From Sulfuricella denitrificans skB26 (GTDB lineage Bacteria; Pseudomonadota; Gammaproteobacteria; Burkholderiales; Sulfuricellaceae): 64,000 bases of DNA. The DNA lies in NCBI RefSeq assembly GCF_000297055.2, contig NC_022357.1:2696501-2760500 (forward strand), read 5' to 3'. Made by a program: the position numbers and the translations under genes. Position 1 is the first letter of the stretch, and every line of letters starts with the position of its first letter. Positions 1-8,799 of the stretch are shown here, piece by piece. Below the pieces are notes generated by a model, which worked only from the letters and a program-made list of their open reading frames with translations, was not told the origin of the DNA and made no database searches.

Positions 1-40
1 GCCCCGCCCCGCGGAGCATCGTCTCTCAATCTGAGTCCCG

Positions 41-1474
41 TTATGCTGCGCTCGCTGCCAAACCACCGGCAGGCATGCTCTTCGCCTGACGTATGGTCAT
101 GAAGCAGTTGTAGAGCATCAGCAGCATACCGGTCAGGAACACAGCCCCGCCCAAGGCACGCATGGCGTAATAGGGATGCATGGCGGCAACGGATTCGGCG
201 AAAGAATACTGCAGGTTGCCGAAATCATCATAGGCACGCCACATCAGGCCCTGCATGATGCCGGAAATCCACATCGCGGTGATGTACATCAGGGTGCCGA
301 TGGTCGCCAGCCAGAAATGCACGTTGATCAGCTTGGCACTGTGCATCTTGGTATCCCACAACCGGGGAATCATGTGATAAATGGCGCCGAAGGAAATCAT
401 CGCCACCCAGCCCAGTGCGCCGGAGTGGACGTGACCCACCGTCCAGTCGGTGTAGTGGGACAGTGCATTCACATCTTTCAGCGACATCATCGGGCCTTCG
501 AAGGTGGACATGCCGTAAAACGACAGCGCCACGATCAGGAAGCGCAGGATCGGGTCGGTACGCAGCTTGTCCCAGGCACCGGACATGGTCATGATGCCGT
601 TGATCATGCCGCCCCAGGATGGCATCAGCAGCATGATGGAGAAAGTCGCCGCCAGGGTAGAAGTCCAGTCAGGAATCGCAGTCCAGTGCAGGTGATGAGA
701 ACCGGCCCACATATACATGAAGATCAGCGCCCAGAAGTGGACGATGGACAAGCGATAAGAGTAGATCGGACGGCCTGCCTGCTTGGGCACGAAGTAATAC
801 ATCATGCCGAGAAAGGCGGCGGTGAGAAAGAAGCCCACCGCGTTATGGCCGTACCACCACTGGGTCATCGCATCCTGCGCACCGGCGAACAGCGGGTAGG
901 ACTGGGTCATGCTGAACGGAATCGCCAGATTATTGAAGATGTGCAGCAAGGCGGTAGCCAGGATGAAGGCGAGGTAGAACCAGTTGGCCACATAAATATG
1001 GGGCTCCTTGCGCTTCATGATGGTGCCGATGTAGACAATGGCATAGGCTACCCAGACTACGGTGATCAGCAGGTCGACCGGCCATTCCATTTCCGCATAT
1101 TCGCGGCCCTGGCTATAACCCATCACATCGCCCAGCGCGGCCAGCACGATGATCGCCTGCCAGCCCCAGAAAGTGAAGCTGGCTATGCCATCGGAAATCA
1201 GACGTGCCTGGCAGGTGCGCTGCACAATATAGTAAGAAGTGGCGAACAGCGCGCTACCGCCAAAACCGAAAATCACAGCACCAGTATGAACCGGGCGCAA
1301 ACGACCGAAGGTGATGTAGGGAATATCAAAATTCAGAAACGGCCATGCCAGTTCCGAGGCGATAGTCACCCCCACCAACATGCCCACCGCGCCCCAGATC
1401 AGGGCCATGATGGTGAATTTGCGAACAATATCGTAGTTGTATTGCTCGCCGCTCCCTATCGCAACCGATGCCAT
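41..1474 (-). CDS. ccoN: cbb3-type cytochrome c oxidase subunit I (CcoN)
   Basis: Catalytic subunit of the high-affinity cbb3 oxidase, which reduces O2 to water in the cytoplasmic membrane. The 477-residue protein has about 12 hydrophobic segments. Haem and CuB histidines are visible: the PVHTGA motif near residue 63, [14 protein letters not shown] and [10 protein letters not shown]. The start is the ATG at 1474, which has AAGGAG seven bases upstream; an in-frame codon 11 residues earlier lacks this. Only 40 bases follow the stop, so ccoO and ccoP are expected beyond the window edge. A good FNR site lies about 160 bases upstream, which fits microaerobic induction. The family assignment is very secure. 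Confidence 0.97.
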   Translation of the reverse strand: MASVAIGSGEQYNYDIVRKFTIMALIWGAVGMLVGVTIASELAWPFLNFDIPYITFGRLRPVHTGAVIFGFGGSALFATSYYIVQRTCQARLISDGIASFTFWGWQAIIVLAALGDVMGYSQGREYAEMEWPVDLLITVVWVAYAIVYIGTIMKRKEPHIYVANWFYLAFILATALLHIFNNLAIPFSMTQSYPLFAGAQDAMTQWWYGHNAVGFFLTAAFLGMMYYFVPKQAGRPIYSYRLSIVHFWALIFMYMWAGSHHLHWTAIPDWTSTLAATFSIMLLMPSWGGMINGIMTMSGAWDKLRTDPILRFLIVALSFYGMSTFEGPMMSLKDVNALSHYTDWTVGHVHSGALGWVAMISFGAIYHMIPRLWDTKMHSAKLINVHFWLATIGTLMYITAMWISGIMQGLMWRAYDDFGNLQYSFAESVAAMHPYYAMRALGGAVFLTGMLLMLYNCFMTIRQAKSMPAGGLAASAA

Positions 1475-1596
1475 AATTTTCTCCTTGCTGTAAACGTAAA
1501 CCTGCACATTACCGCTCTTAACTTAACACCCAGACCGATACGTGATATTCAATGCATCCGCGCTAAAAAAGCACGTTTTTCAGCCAGTTGGCGAAT

Positions 1597-1645
1597 GGTG
1601 CGTAATATAACTGCAAACGCGCTGACTTTCACTGACTTAGATCAA
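1597..1645 (-). promoter_or_regulatory. FNR-type class II promoter of ccoN
   Basis: On the + strand 1632-1645 reads CTGACTTAGATCAA, matching 8 of 10 defined positions of the FNR box TTGAT-N4-ATCAA. On the minus strand a TATATT hexamer at 1604-1609 would serve as -10 box. A transcript starting near 1597 puts the box centre at about -41.5, the classical class II activating position. An FNR protein is encoded by the next gene upstream (1715-2473). The remainder of the 240-base gap shows no coding potential. Confidence 0.7.
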
Positions 1646-1714
1646 CCAAACTGCAATTAATCAATACCTGCGTATCCGATTAACCAGGGGAAATACCGTG
1701 AATTTAAATGCGGT

Positions 1715-2473
1715 TCAGATGCGAGCGATGGATTTTAGGCGATCCTGATCGAGTAATTTCACCTGCCGCCGCTCAGTGGCCAGAAGACCGTCATCCTGAA
1801 AACGGGTGAACACCCGGCACACCGTTTCCTCGGCCATACCAAGGTAATTACCGATATCACTGCGAGACATGCTCAAATTGAATTGGGTAGGTGAATAACT
1901 GCGCCTCTGAAAGCGCCGTGACAGGCTTAACAAAAAAGTAGCTAGGCGCTCATCGGAATTTTTCTTGCCAAGGAGCAGCATCAGTTCCTGATTGTCGAGA
2001 ATTTCCTGGCTCATGATCTTGAGCATCTGCTGACGGATGGAAGGCACTTCTTCGCTGTAGGCCTCCAGCACATCGACAGGCACTTCGCACACCATGGTGG
2101 TTTCCAGCGCCCGTGCCTCGCTCATGTACTGATTGGCGACAAGGGCGCCCAAGCCGAGGACTTCACCAGTGATGTGAAATCCGGTGATCTGAACCCGGCC
2201 GTCATTGGTCACAACATATGATTTAACAGAGCCGCTACGGATCGCATAGACCGCACGCAGGGGTTCGCCGACCCGGTAAAGCAGTTCGCCACGCTTGAAA
2301 AGCTTGCGATTTCTGACTATCGTTTCCAGCAGACGCAGGTCCACATCCGGGCCGTTAACCTCGCGGCACAAACCATAAATCCCGCAATCCTTGCACGTAA
2401 CCGGGGAGCACACCTCTGGTTCCGCCACGCGCGGCGCAGGCCGTCTTGGCATCAAACGCGCAACGGCAGTCAC
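1715..2473 (-). CDS. fnr: FNR-family oxygen-sensing transcription regulator
   Basis: Crp/Fnr-superfamily activator, 252 residues. The N-terminus carries C27-x2-C30-x5-C36, and C129 lies in MVCEVP; together these match the four [4Fe-4S] ligands of Escherichia coli FNR. A cyclic-nucleotide-like beta-barrel follows. The C-terminal winged helix has recognition helix EETVCRVFTRF, keeping the Glu and Arg that read TTGAT half-sites. Its ATG overlaps the stop of the SCO gene upstream (ATGA type), so it is probably co-transcribed with the SCO and Rrf2 genes. Its likely local target is the FNR box before ccoN. Confidence 0.93.
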   Translation of the reverse strand: MTAVARLMPRRPAPRVAEPEVCSPVTCKDCGIYGLCREVNGPDVDLRLLETIVRNRKLFKRGELLYRVGEPLRAVYAIRSGSVKSYVVTNDGRVQITGFHITGEVLGLGALVANQYMSEARALETTMVCEVPVDVLEAYSEEVPSIRQQMLKIMSQEILDNQELMLLLGKKNSDERLATFLLSLSRRFQRRSYSPTQFNLSMSRSDIGNYLGMAEETVCRVFTRFQDDGLLATERRQVKLLDQDRLKSIARI

Positions 2474-3087
2474 GGCTTCTCACCCAGGAGCAGTTTCACA
2501 TCATGAACGATCGACGCTAGTTCAGCATCGTGATTGATCAGCACACGCAGGCGGCCACCAGAATCAAAGCCATAAACACCTGCGCTGTGATCCAGCAGGT
2601 AGCCTGCCGCGGAGCCCGAATCATGTTTGGCGTAAGTCACCTTGAACTCCTTGGCGGTTTCGGCGATAGTTGATTCATCGCCGTACAAGGCCAGAAAATC
2701 TTTATGAAAATAAGTCACAAATTTCGCTAATAGTTCCGGCGTATCGCGTGCTGGGTCCAGCGTTACGAACAACACCTGAACGCGCGCAGCGTCATCGCCC
2801 AACCGTTTTTGCACCATGGCCAACCCTGACAGCATGGTCAAACATACATCAGGGCAATGAGTATAGCCAAAAAAAATCAATACTGCCTTACCCCTGAAGT
2901 CGGCCAGCGTACGCGTCTTGCCATGATGGTCGACAAGACGGAAGTCCCTGGCGAAATCAGCACCGGTAATATCAGTTGCCACAAACGGCTCAACCGGGAC
3001 GCCTTTATCGGCACAACCGGGCAGCATTGCCAGCATGAATGTTACAACCGCAACCCACAGGCCAAATCGTTCGGTAACGAGGCGCAA
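2470..3087 (-). CDS. SCO1/SenC/PrrC family copper chaperone, lipoprotein
   Basis: SCO proteins deliver copper to the CuA centre of cytochrome oxidase or act as thiol reductases in assembly. The 205-residue product has a signal peptide with a lipobox (MLPGC). A thioredoxin-like fold follows with the copper motif THCPDVC (C-x3-C) and a histidine in LLDHSAGVY. The start is a TTG at 3085-3087, directly after the TAA of the upstream regulator, with GAAGGGG about seven bases before it. It is the middle gene of an Rrf2-SCO-FNR operon, an arrangement that ties copper insertion to oxygen or NO sensing. Confidence 0.9.
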   Translation of the reverse strand: MRLVTERFGLWVAVVTFMLAMLPGCADKGVPVEPFVATDITGADFARDFRLVDHHGKTRTLADFRGKAVLIFFGYTHCPDVCLTMLSGLAMVQKRLGDDAARVQVLFVTLDPARDTPELLAKFVTYFHKDFLALYGDESTIAETAKEFKVTYAKHDSGSAAGYLLDHSAGVYGFDSGGRLRVLINHDAELASIVHDVKLLLGEKP

Positions 3088-3561
3088 TTATATCCCCTTC
3101 TGGCCCATTTCATCCATCATTGCCATCGGCAAATCACAAATGCGATACCTCCCGCTTTGTACTGCGATGGCCAACCGCTCAAGTGTCTGCTCATGCAGTA
3201 GCGCAACAATTTTTTCCTTGATCGGCTTCCATTTCGCATGCACCGGGCAGGCTGTTTCGTCGCTGCAAATCTTCAGCCCCAAAACACAATTCTCGGTAAA
3301 GCCGACCCCTTCAATCAGGGTGATGATCTGCATCAGATCGGTCTTCTCCCCACCCTCGCGCAAACAGAAACCCCCTTGGCGACCGCGATAGGAGTAAAGC
3401 AGGTTCCCCCGGCACAGGCTTTGCATGATTTTGGCCAGATAGGCCGTTGGAACGCCGAGATATTCAGAAACCTTGCGGTTCAGAATCGGTTCGCCCGGGG
3501 GGCGCGTGGCAATATAAATAAGTGCCTGGATGGCATACTGGCTAGTACGGGATAAAATCAT
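3088..3561 (-). CDS. Rrf2-family Fe-S transcription regulator (NsrR/IscR-like)
   Basis: Rrf2-family winged-helix regulator, 157 residues. The N-terminal HTH spans about residues 1-60. Three cysteines C92, C99 and C105 (C-x6-C-x5-C) sit where IscR and NsrR bind a [2Fe-2S] or [4Fe-4S] cluster, so it should sense NO, redox state or Fe-S status. The spacing is not identical to E. coli NsrR (C-x4-C-x5-C), so the effector cannot be named from sequence. It is the first gene of the Rrf2-SCO-FNR operon. A TATAAT-like -10 (minus strand, 3593-3598) lies in the AT-rich upstream gap, and autoregulation is likely. Confidence 0.88.
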   Translation of the reverse strand: MILSRTSQYAIQALIYIATRPPGEPILNRKVSEYLGVPTAYLAKIMQSLCRGNLLYSYRGRQGGFCLREGGEKTDLMQIITLIEGVGFTENCVLGLKICSDETACPVHAKWKPIKEKIVALLHEQTLERLAIAVQSGRYRICDLPMAMMDEMGQKGI

Positions 3562-3592
3562 GGCCTAAATCCTTAAATAATCACTGCAAAAA

Positions 3593-3598
3593 ATTATA
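3593..3598 (-). promoter_or_regulatory. Possible -10 box of the Rrf2-SCO-FNR operon
   Basis: TATAAT on the minus strand, 32 bases upstream of the Rrf2 ATG in the AT-rich gap between ctaA and this operon. No convincing -35 hexamer is visible, which would fit an activator-dependent or autoregulated promoter. Confidence 0.35.
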
Positions 3599-3644
3599 TA
3601 ACTTATAGGTCTGAATATCCTAATATTGTTCAAGAGTATACCGC

Positions 3645-4628
3645 TTATTCTCTGCCCAGACTTAATCGAAAATTCAGCACTACCATGGCGCCCAGCAGCA
3701 GCGCCGCAACACCGTTATGAGCAACAGCAACCGGCAGCGGCAACCTCAACAAAACATTGCAAATGCCCAGCACAATCTGGGTGATCAACAGGGCCACAAC
3801 AATCCATGCAACGCCCCGCATGCTGCGTATGCGCATCACACGGAAAGCGAGCCACCCTGTGTATAAGAGGATCAGGTAAGCACCAAGGCGATGCACCCAG
3901 TGTATTGCGGTCAACCCTTCGCGGGACAAAAACGCACCGTCAGCCGTCATGCCCAACTCCCTGGCCAACCTGAAGGCATGGGAAAAATCCATTTCCGGCC
4001 ACCAGACTCCATTGCACTGGGGAAACCCGGCACAGGCAAGCGCCGCGTAGTTCGAGCTCACCCACCCCCCTAGTGCAATCTGAGAAAAAACCAGCAACAA
4101 CCCCAGTCCGGCCCAGCCGCGCAAGCCCCCGGCCTGCGTCAGATCGACTCGGTTTACGCCGGAAAGCTGGTGCATAGCCAGCCAGACAAGCAACGCCAGC
4201 GTCATCATGCCGCCCAGCAGATGGGCACTGACAATAAACGGTTTGAGCCGCTCCGTGACCGTCCACATGCCAAGCAAAGCCTGAAACATGACCAGCCCGA
4301 CCAATACGACAGGCAACACCGGGGATTGGGTTAGTACGCCACGTTTACGCCAGGCCCACACCGCAATGATCGCAATCAGCAAGCCCAGGGTACCGGCGAA
4401 ATAGCGATGGGTCATTTCCTTCCATGCCTTGTGTGTAGACACGGGCCCATTCGGGAGAACCGCTACCGCCTGAGCGATCTCATCAGACGCATGATGCGGT
4501 GAAATCCGGCCATAGCACCCGGGCCAGTCCGGACAACCCAAACCCGCGTCGGAAAGCCTCACGTACGCCCCCAGCACAACCACGCCGAACGCTAAAAGTG
4601 TCGTCAGGAGAACGAGTTTTTTATACAT
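3645..4628 (-). CDS. ctaA: Haem A synthase (COX15/CtaA)
   Basis: Converts haem O to haem A for aa3/caa3 oxidases; integral membrane protein of 327 residues with about eight transmembrane helices. Visible family marks are the N-terminal loop Cys pair GLGCPDWPGCYG and conserved haem-ligand histidines in EMTHRYFAGTLG, VSAHLLGGMM, AIHWVHRLGAY and VAHNGVAAL. It lies 15 bases downstream of ctaB in the same direction and closes the caa3 assembly operon. The haem O synthase neighbour supplies its substrate. Confidence 0.96.
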   Translation of the reverse strand: MYKKLVLLTTLLAFGVVVLGAYVRLSDAGLGCPDWPGCYGRISPHHASDEIAQAVAVLPNGPVSTHKAWKEMTHRYFAGTLGLLIAIIAVWAWRKRGVLTQSPVLPVVLVGLVMFQALLGMWTVTERLKPFIVSAHLLGGMMTLALLVWLAMHQLSGVNRVDLTQAGGLRGWAGLGLLLVFSQIALGGWVSSNYAALACAGFPQCNGVWWPEMDFSHAFRLARELGMTADGAFLSREGLTAIHWVHRLGAYLILLYTGWLAFRVMRIRSMRGVAWIVVALLITQIVLGICNVLLRLPLPVAVAHNGVAALLLGAMVVLNFRLSLGRE

Positions 4629-4643
4629 GGCAATACGGCAGGA

Positions 4644-5552
4644 CTATGCCAATGCCAAGCGGAGGAAATGATCAACCAGCAGCACGGCAAACAATACGGT
4701 CAGGTAGAAAATGGAATAACCGAACGTTTTTTTTGCCAGTGCGTCGCTATAAGTACGATACAGCTTGATGGCATAGTAAAGAAAACCGGCATCCAGCACG
4801 ACCGCGCCCACCAGATAGAGCAGACCGCTCATGCCGATGGTGAAAGGCATAAGACTCACTGTCACCAGAATGATCGTGTAAAGCAGGATATGCAGCCGAG
4901 TAAATTCCTCCCCATGGGTAATCGGCAGCATAGGCAACCCAGATTTGGCGTATTCATTCCTGCGATAAAGCGCAAGCGCCCAGAAATGCGGGGGCGTCCA
5001 GGAGAAAATAATCAGGAACAGGATCAACGCTTCGGGCGGGATCGAATTGGTCACCGCAGCCCAGCCCAGTATCGGCGGCATCGCGCCGGAAGCCCCTCCG
5101 ATGACGATATTCAGTGGCGTGGCGGGCTTCAGGAAAATGGTATAGATCACCGCATAGCCAAAGAATGTCCCCAGCGTCAGCCACATCGTCAATGGATTGA
5201 CCAATCCGTAGAGCAGGGCCAAGCCCAGCGTGCCGAGGAGAGTGGCAAACACCAGCGTTTGCAACGAGGTCACTTGCCCGGCAGGCAAGGGCCGACCGCG
5301 CGTGCGCGCCATCCGTGCATCGATTTTCTGCTCGATCAGGCAATTGAAGGCAGCAGCCGCACCGGTCACCATGGCAATCCCCAACGTCGCCACCAGCAGA
5401 ATCGGCAGGGAAACCATGCCCGGCGACCCCAGAAACATCCCGATCACGGCGGTAAACACGACCAGTGCAGTCACTCTTGGCTTGCACATCAGGTAAAAAC
5501 TTTGGCAACTGCACGCAGCCTGCTGCAAAGCCAAGGTGGCGCTCATATTCAT
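4644..5552 (-). CDS. ctaB: Protohaem IX farnesyltransferase (haem O synthase)
   Basis: UbiA-family prenyltransferase that adds a farnesyl group to haem B to give haem O; 302 residues, about nine membrane helices. The prenyl-diphosphate site [20 protein letters not shown] is present with its Asn, Asp and Arg residues. The second conserved region is [14 protein letters not shown]. The ATG at 5552 has AAGGAG at suitable distance. The gene sits between the SCO-like assembly gene and ctaA in the caa3 operon. Confidence 0.97.
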   Translation of the reverse strand: MNMSATLALQQAACSCQSFYLMCKPRVTALVVFTAVIGMFLGSPGMVSLPILLVATLGIAMVTGAAAAFNCLIEQKIDARMARTRGRPLPAGQVTSLQTLVFATLLGTLGLALLYGLVNPLTMWLTLGTFFGYAVIYTIFLKPATPLNIVIGGASGAMPPILGWAAVTNSIPPEALILFLIIFSWTPPHFWALALYRRNEYAKSGLPMLPITHGEEFTRLHILLYTIILVTVSLMPFTIGMSGLLYLVGAVVLDAGFLYYAIKLYRTYSDALAKKTFGYSIFYLTVLFAVLLVDHFLRLALA

Positions 5553-5603
5553 GTTTTCTCCTTCATCAACCTTATCTTATCGGTTCGTCTGGATGCCATG
5601 CTG

Positions 5604-6239
5604 CTACCCTACCCAGGAATATTTCAGCAGGCGGGTCATATCCTTAAGCATGCCGCCGGGGTCAGTGCCGGGCGGGTATCGCATAATCAAGTTACCGAGC
5701 GGATCGACCAGATAAATGCCTTGCTGCTCCGCTGCTTGTTCGGCGTCAATTCCAAAACTCTGCAACACTTCCGCCAAATCCTTCTTTTCCCCTGTCCACA
5801 CAAACATCTCGGGGTAATCAGCCAATTTAGCCTTCAATTTTTCCGCCGCGCCCCTGTCCGTCGCAATAAAAACCCTTTGTACCCGACCAATCTCCTTGGC
5901 TTGAGCCGCATGCACCTGGCGCATGGTATAAATATTTTTCATGCACTCGTCAGGGCAGGATGAGAGCCCAATGTGCACCATGGTCCATTTTCCGCGCAGT
6001 TCGCTGAAATGCGCCGGCTGACCATCCAGGGTTTGTAATGCGCGGTCTTTGATCTGCCGAGCCGGCTGGATCAATTCACCGTGATTCCCGCTACTGGAGG
6101 GTCGCCATCCAGTCAGATACAGCATCGTAGCCAGAACCACCGGCAACACGAACAACAGCATGAGCATGACAAACACCCATCGATTTGCCGGGGTGGGCTT
6201 CGCCTCCAGATCGCTTTCAAGCATGCTCATGGTCGTCAT
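5604..6239 (-). CDS. SCO1/SenC-like membrane-anchored cytochrome oxidase assembly protein
   Basis: A 211-residue protein with one N-terminal transmembrane segment (about residues 20-44) and a periplasmic thioredoxin-like domain. The motif SSCPDECMK gives a C-x3-C pair like that of SCO copper chaperones. The later part is divergent: the usual SCO histidine is not obvious, so copper delivery is less certain than for the SCO protein encoded at 2470-3087. Its start overlaps the end of surf1 by about 23 bases, implying translational coupling inside the caa3 assembly operon. It may act as a thiol-disulfide reductase for CuA or haem sites. Confidence 0.8.
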   Translation of the reverse strand: MTTMSMLESDLEAKPTPANRWVFVMLMLLFVLPVVLATMLYLTGWRPSSSGNHGELIQPARQIKDRALQTLDGQPAHFSELRGKWTMVHIGLSSCPDECMKNIYTMRQVHAAQAKEIGRVQRVFIATDRGAAEKLKAKLADYPEMFVWTGEKKDLAEVLQSFGIDAEQAAEQQGIYLVDPLGNLIMRYPPGTDPGGMLKDMTRLLKYSWVG

Positions 6240-6963
6240 TTGCCGCTTTCCTGAAACTTGTCACCAGATAGAACACCACCAGCACCGCAGCCATTCCGTA
6301 CCACTGCAAAGCGTAGCCGCGATGCACCTCAATCCGCGAATCCGGTCGGGGCCACTCGCGCACATAGCCGCCTGCCGTGCTCGCCGGGTCCAGCCGGATC
6401 ACCAATGGCTGCAAGGGAAATGGAACCGCATCCGTATAGCGCTTGAGGTCCAGGTTTTGCCAAACTTTCTGCCAGCCACTCCGTAAATCCTCCGGCTTTT
6501 CCAATTCGAAAAATTTACCGGACGGCACGGCCGCATAACCGCTCACTTCCACCACACCCTGCGGCACATCGGTCGCAGGCAATACATTTCTGTCCCGGCC
6601 AACCGGAACCCAGCCACGGTTAACCAGCACACGCATATTTCCACCCTCGATATGCAGAGGAGTAAGGACATGGTATCCAGCCATCTCATCGTGAACCTGG
6701 TTATCCAGCAGGATTTGATAAGCCGTTTCATAACGACCACGAGCGACCACTCTGCTGTAACGAACGGTTTCCGGATTCAGGAGGTTCGCCCCTACTTGCA
6801 AAGATGAGCCCTTTTCGCGCTGATCGTAAGTTTCCTGCAACGCCTGCTTCTGCCCGGCCTTGCGGGCTTGCCACTGCCCCAGACTGATCAGGGCCGGCAG
6901 CAGCAGCAACACAACCATGGTCGGGATCAGCCTCGGCCTGAACCAAAAGTGATTTGTTTGCAT
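6217..6963 (-). CDS. SURF1-family cytochrome oxidase biogenesis protein
   Basis: SURF1/Shy1 homolog of 248 residues, needed for haem A insertion into oxidase subunit I. The topology is typical: a transmembrane helix at about residues 10-30, a periplasmic domain, and a second helix near residues 218-236. Conserved stretches include SLGQWQARKAGQKQAL after helix 1 and GYHVLTPLHIEGG followed by VLVNRGWVP. It begins the surf1-SCO-ctaB-ctaA assembly block and is divergent from the small DUF2909-like gene. Confidence 0.93.
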   Translation of the reverse strand: MQTNHFWFRPRLIPTMVVLLLLPALISLGQWQARKAGQKQALQETYDQREKGSSLQVGANLLNPETVRYSRVVARGRYETAYQILLDNQVHDEMAGYHVLTPLHIEGGNMRVLVNRGWVPVGRDRNVLPATDVPQGVVEVSGYAAVPSGKFFELEKPEDLRSGWQKVWQNLDLKRYTDAVPFPLQPLVIRLDPASTAGGYVREWPRPDSRIEVHRGYALQWYGMAAVLVVFYLVTSFRKAANDDHEHA

Positions 6964-7014
6964 AATCCAATACCGAGTCGCATAATTTCGGACGACAATT
7001 CATGAAAGATTCAT

Positions 7015-7218
7015 ATGCTGATCAAAACCGGAATCATCATCCTGCTCGTCTTGATCATCGCCAGCCTGTTCAGCGCCTTAACATTTCTCCACAAGGACCA
7101 GGGGAAAGGCGAACGAACCGCCAGGGCACTCACGATCCGCATTTCACTTTCCATCCTGCTTTTTATCTTGCTCATGCTCGGGTTTTACTTTGGCGTCATT
7201 CCTGAGCGTGGCTTGTAG
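7015..7218 (+). CDS. Small twin-transmembrane protein (DUF2909-like)
   Basis: A 67-residue protein with two hydrophobic helices (about residues 5-24 and 43-62) joined by a charged loop HKDQGKGERTARALTIR. This size and layout match the DUF2909 twin-transmembrane proteins commonly found between cox genes in beta- and gammaproteobacteria. It is the only plus-strand gene in the cox region, lying between surf1 and ctaE. A role in oxidase assembly is suggested only by location. Confidence 0.68.
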   Translation: MLIKTGIIILLVLIIASLFSALTFLHKDQGKGERTARALTIRISLSILLFILLMLGFYFGVIPERGL

Positions 7219-7249
7219 CCTTACGACCACAAGCCACGACGCCCTTGGT

Positions 7250-8095
7250 TTACAGCCAGTAAACCAGCACGAACAGCAGCAGCCACACCACGTCCACAAA
7301 GTGCCAATACCAGGCCACGCCTTCGAAACCGAAGTGTGATTCCGGCTTGAAATGCCCCTTCATCGAACGAAACAGAATCACGATCAGCATGATCGTTCCC
7401 AGCGTGACGTGAAAACCGTGAAAGCCCGTCAGCATGAAAAACGTTGCGCCGTAGACCCCCGCGCCCATGGTCAGCCCGAGTTCGGTATAGGCATGGTGGT
7501 ACTCGTAGGCTTGCAGGGTAAGGAAGGAAATACCCAGGGCAACGGTCATGAACAATCCGGCTATCAGTTGGGTGCGGTTGTTTTTAAGCAAACCCCAATG
7601 CGCCCAGGTCACCGTCGCGCCAGATGTCAGCAGGATCATCGTATTGATCGCCGGGATGCCCCAGGCGCCCATCGGCGTAAAGGCTTTGCCGCCCGGCCCG
7701 GCACCGCTGAGTGGCCATGTTCCAGCATAGCCGGGATACAGAGACTGGGTATCGAGCAGCCAGGGCACGGAAAGTTCGCGCACATAAAAAAGGGCGCCGA
7801 AGAAAGCCGCGAAGAACATGACTTCCGATGCAATGAACCAGATCATTCCCCAGCGGAAAGAGTGATCCTCCCACTTGAGGTAGCGCCCGCCTTCGCTTTC
7901 GCCGATGACCGCCCCAAGCCAGCCGAACACCACATAAATAATCAGCAGAAATCCGGCCAGCATGGACCACTGCCCTAATGCGAAAGAATTTATCTTGAGG
8001 ATAAATCCAAGAGCCAGCAGGAATATGCCCCCCGACACCATAATGGGATAGCGACTCGGCTCCGGTACATAATAATGCCCCTGTATTTCGGTCAT
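7250..8095 (-). CDS. ctaE: Cytochrome c oxidase subunit III (caa3-type)
   Basis: Seven-helix subunit III of the haem-copper oxidase, 281 residues from the chosen start. It has the conserved SEVMFFAAFFGALFYVRE segment and, near the C-terminus, GFEGVAWYWHFVDVVWLLLF. The ATG at 8095 is preferred: a GGAGG-rich Shine-Dalgarno stretch lies upstream, whereas the longer frame would need a TTG eight codons earlier. It follows ctaG in the caa3 structural operon and ends 31 bases from the convergent DUF2909-like gene. Confidence 0.95.
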   Translation of the reverse strand: MTEIQGHYYVPEPSRYPIMVSGGIFLLALGFILKINSFALGQWSMLAGFLLIIYVVFGWLGAVIGESEGGRYLKWEDHSFRWGMIWFIASEVMFFAAFFGALFYVRELSVPWLLDTQSLYPGYAGTWPLSGAGPGGKAFTPMGAWGIPAINTMILLTSGATVTWAHWGLLKNNRTQLIAGLFMTVALGISFLTLQAYEYHHAYTELGLTMGAGVYGATFFMLTGFHGFHVTLGTIMLIVILFRSMKGHFKPESHFGFEGVAWYWHFVDVVWLLLFVLVYWL

Positions 8096-8123
8096 TTTTT
8101 CCCCTCCTCCCTCAGACAAATCA

Positions 8124-8661
8124 TTACGATCCCTTCACTGCCGGGAAAAATGCGTAGGACAGCGTGACAGTTCCAATTTCCTTTGAAAGCGCCGGGCTGA
8201 TAATAAATGTCAGCCCCATTTCTTTCTCAGCCCCGGGCCCCAGGGCCTGCTGCTTGAACAAAACAATCCAGCTTGATGAAGTGCTGCGCCGCCTGACCCG
8301 GCGTGACGCTAGGCACGGCCTGACCAACGACCGTCTGATTAGTCGGGTTTTTTGCATAATAACTGACCCGGGTAATCTCACCGGGGTGCACGCGTACGCT
8401 GGTTTGCTGCGGATGAAACTCCCAGCTCAGGCCAGGCATCATCGTGCCGGTAAACTGCACTGTCACCCAGCGCGATTTATCCACCTTGACCGCTACCGGT
8501 GCGACACTCTCCGCGTTGGTCTTGCCGTTCAGGCCGGTTGCCTCGCAGAACACGTTATACAAAGGCACCAGGGCGAATCCGAAACCCAGTGCGCCGATCG
8601 CCACAGCACCCAGCTTAAGGGCCAGGCGCTTGTTGGCTCGACGCAGTTCTTCGCCGTTCAC
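8124..8661 (-). pseudogene. ctaG: Cytochrome c oxidase assembly protein CtaG/Cox11, frameshifted
   Basis: Cox11 inserts CuB into oxidase subunit I. The N-terminal part is intact: one transmembrane helix, then VPLYNVFCEATG and the beta-sandwich through FIKLDCF. The frame then breaks and stops at 8227. The remaining conserved tail, KQQALGPGAEKEMG to VTLSYAFFPAVKGS, is in another frame ending at 8124. The break at about 8256-8263 falls on the invariant copper motif Cys-Phe-Cys-Phe. Restoring one T in each of two adjacent T-runs would give DCFCFKQQ in frame. Either the gene is recently inactivated or there is a sequencing error in T-runs. The start is a GTG overlapping the upstream TGA. Confidence 0.88.
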
Positions 8662-8789
8662 TTGGCTCTCAGGTAATAGATGACAAAAACAAAAACAGCG
8701 GCCGCGACAACTCCCAGGATCCAGGCCAGCCGCGTATTGGAACGCAGCAACCGAGCCTGTTGTTCATCGCTCTGGTTTTCGTTATTCAT
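8658..8789 (-). CDS. Small cytochrome oxidase assembly-associated membrane protein
   Basis: A 43-residue protein beginning MNNENQSDEQQARLLRS, with one hydrophobic helix (about residues 22-40) and the ending YYLRAK. Its position between ctaD and ctaG is where many betaproteobacteria carry a tiny, poorly characterised cytochrome oxidase assembly protein. Its stop codon overlaps the GTG start of ctaG (GTGA), so translation of the two is probably coupled. There is an 11-base gap after ctaD. Function is inferred from context only. Confidence 0.7.
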   Translation of the reverse strand: MNNENQSDEQQARLLRSNTRLAWILGVVAAAVFVFVIYYLRAK

Positions 8790-8799
8790 TCAGCAACCC

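Noticed and set aside
176-1660. 494-codon plus-strand frame over ccoN
   Set aside because: Antisense shadow of a well-recognised gene; composition rich in His, Gln and Arg as expected from reversed membrane-protein codons.
8227-8661. Programmed +1 frameshift in ctaG
   Set aside because: A single slip would yield only one Cys of the CFCF motif, so it would not make a normal Cox11; error or mutation is simpler.
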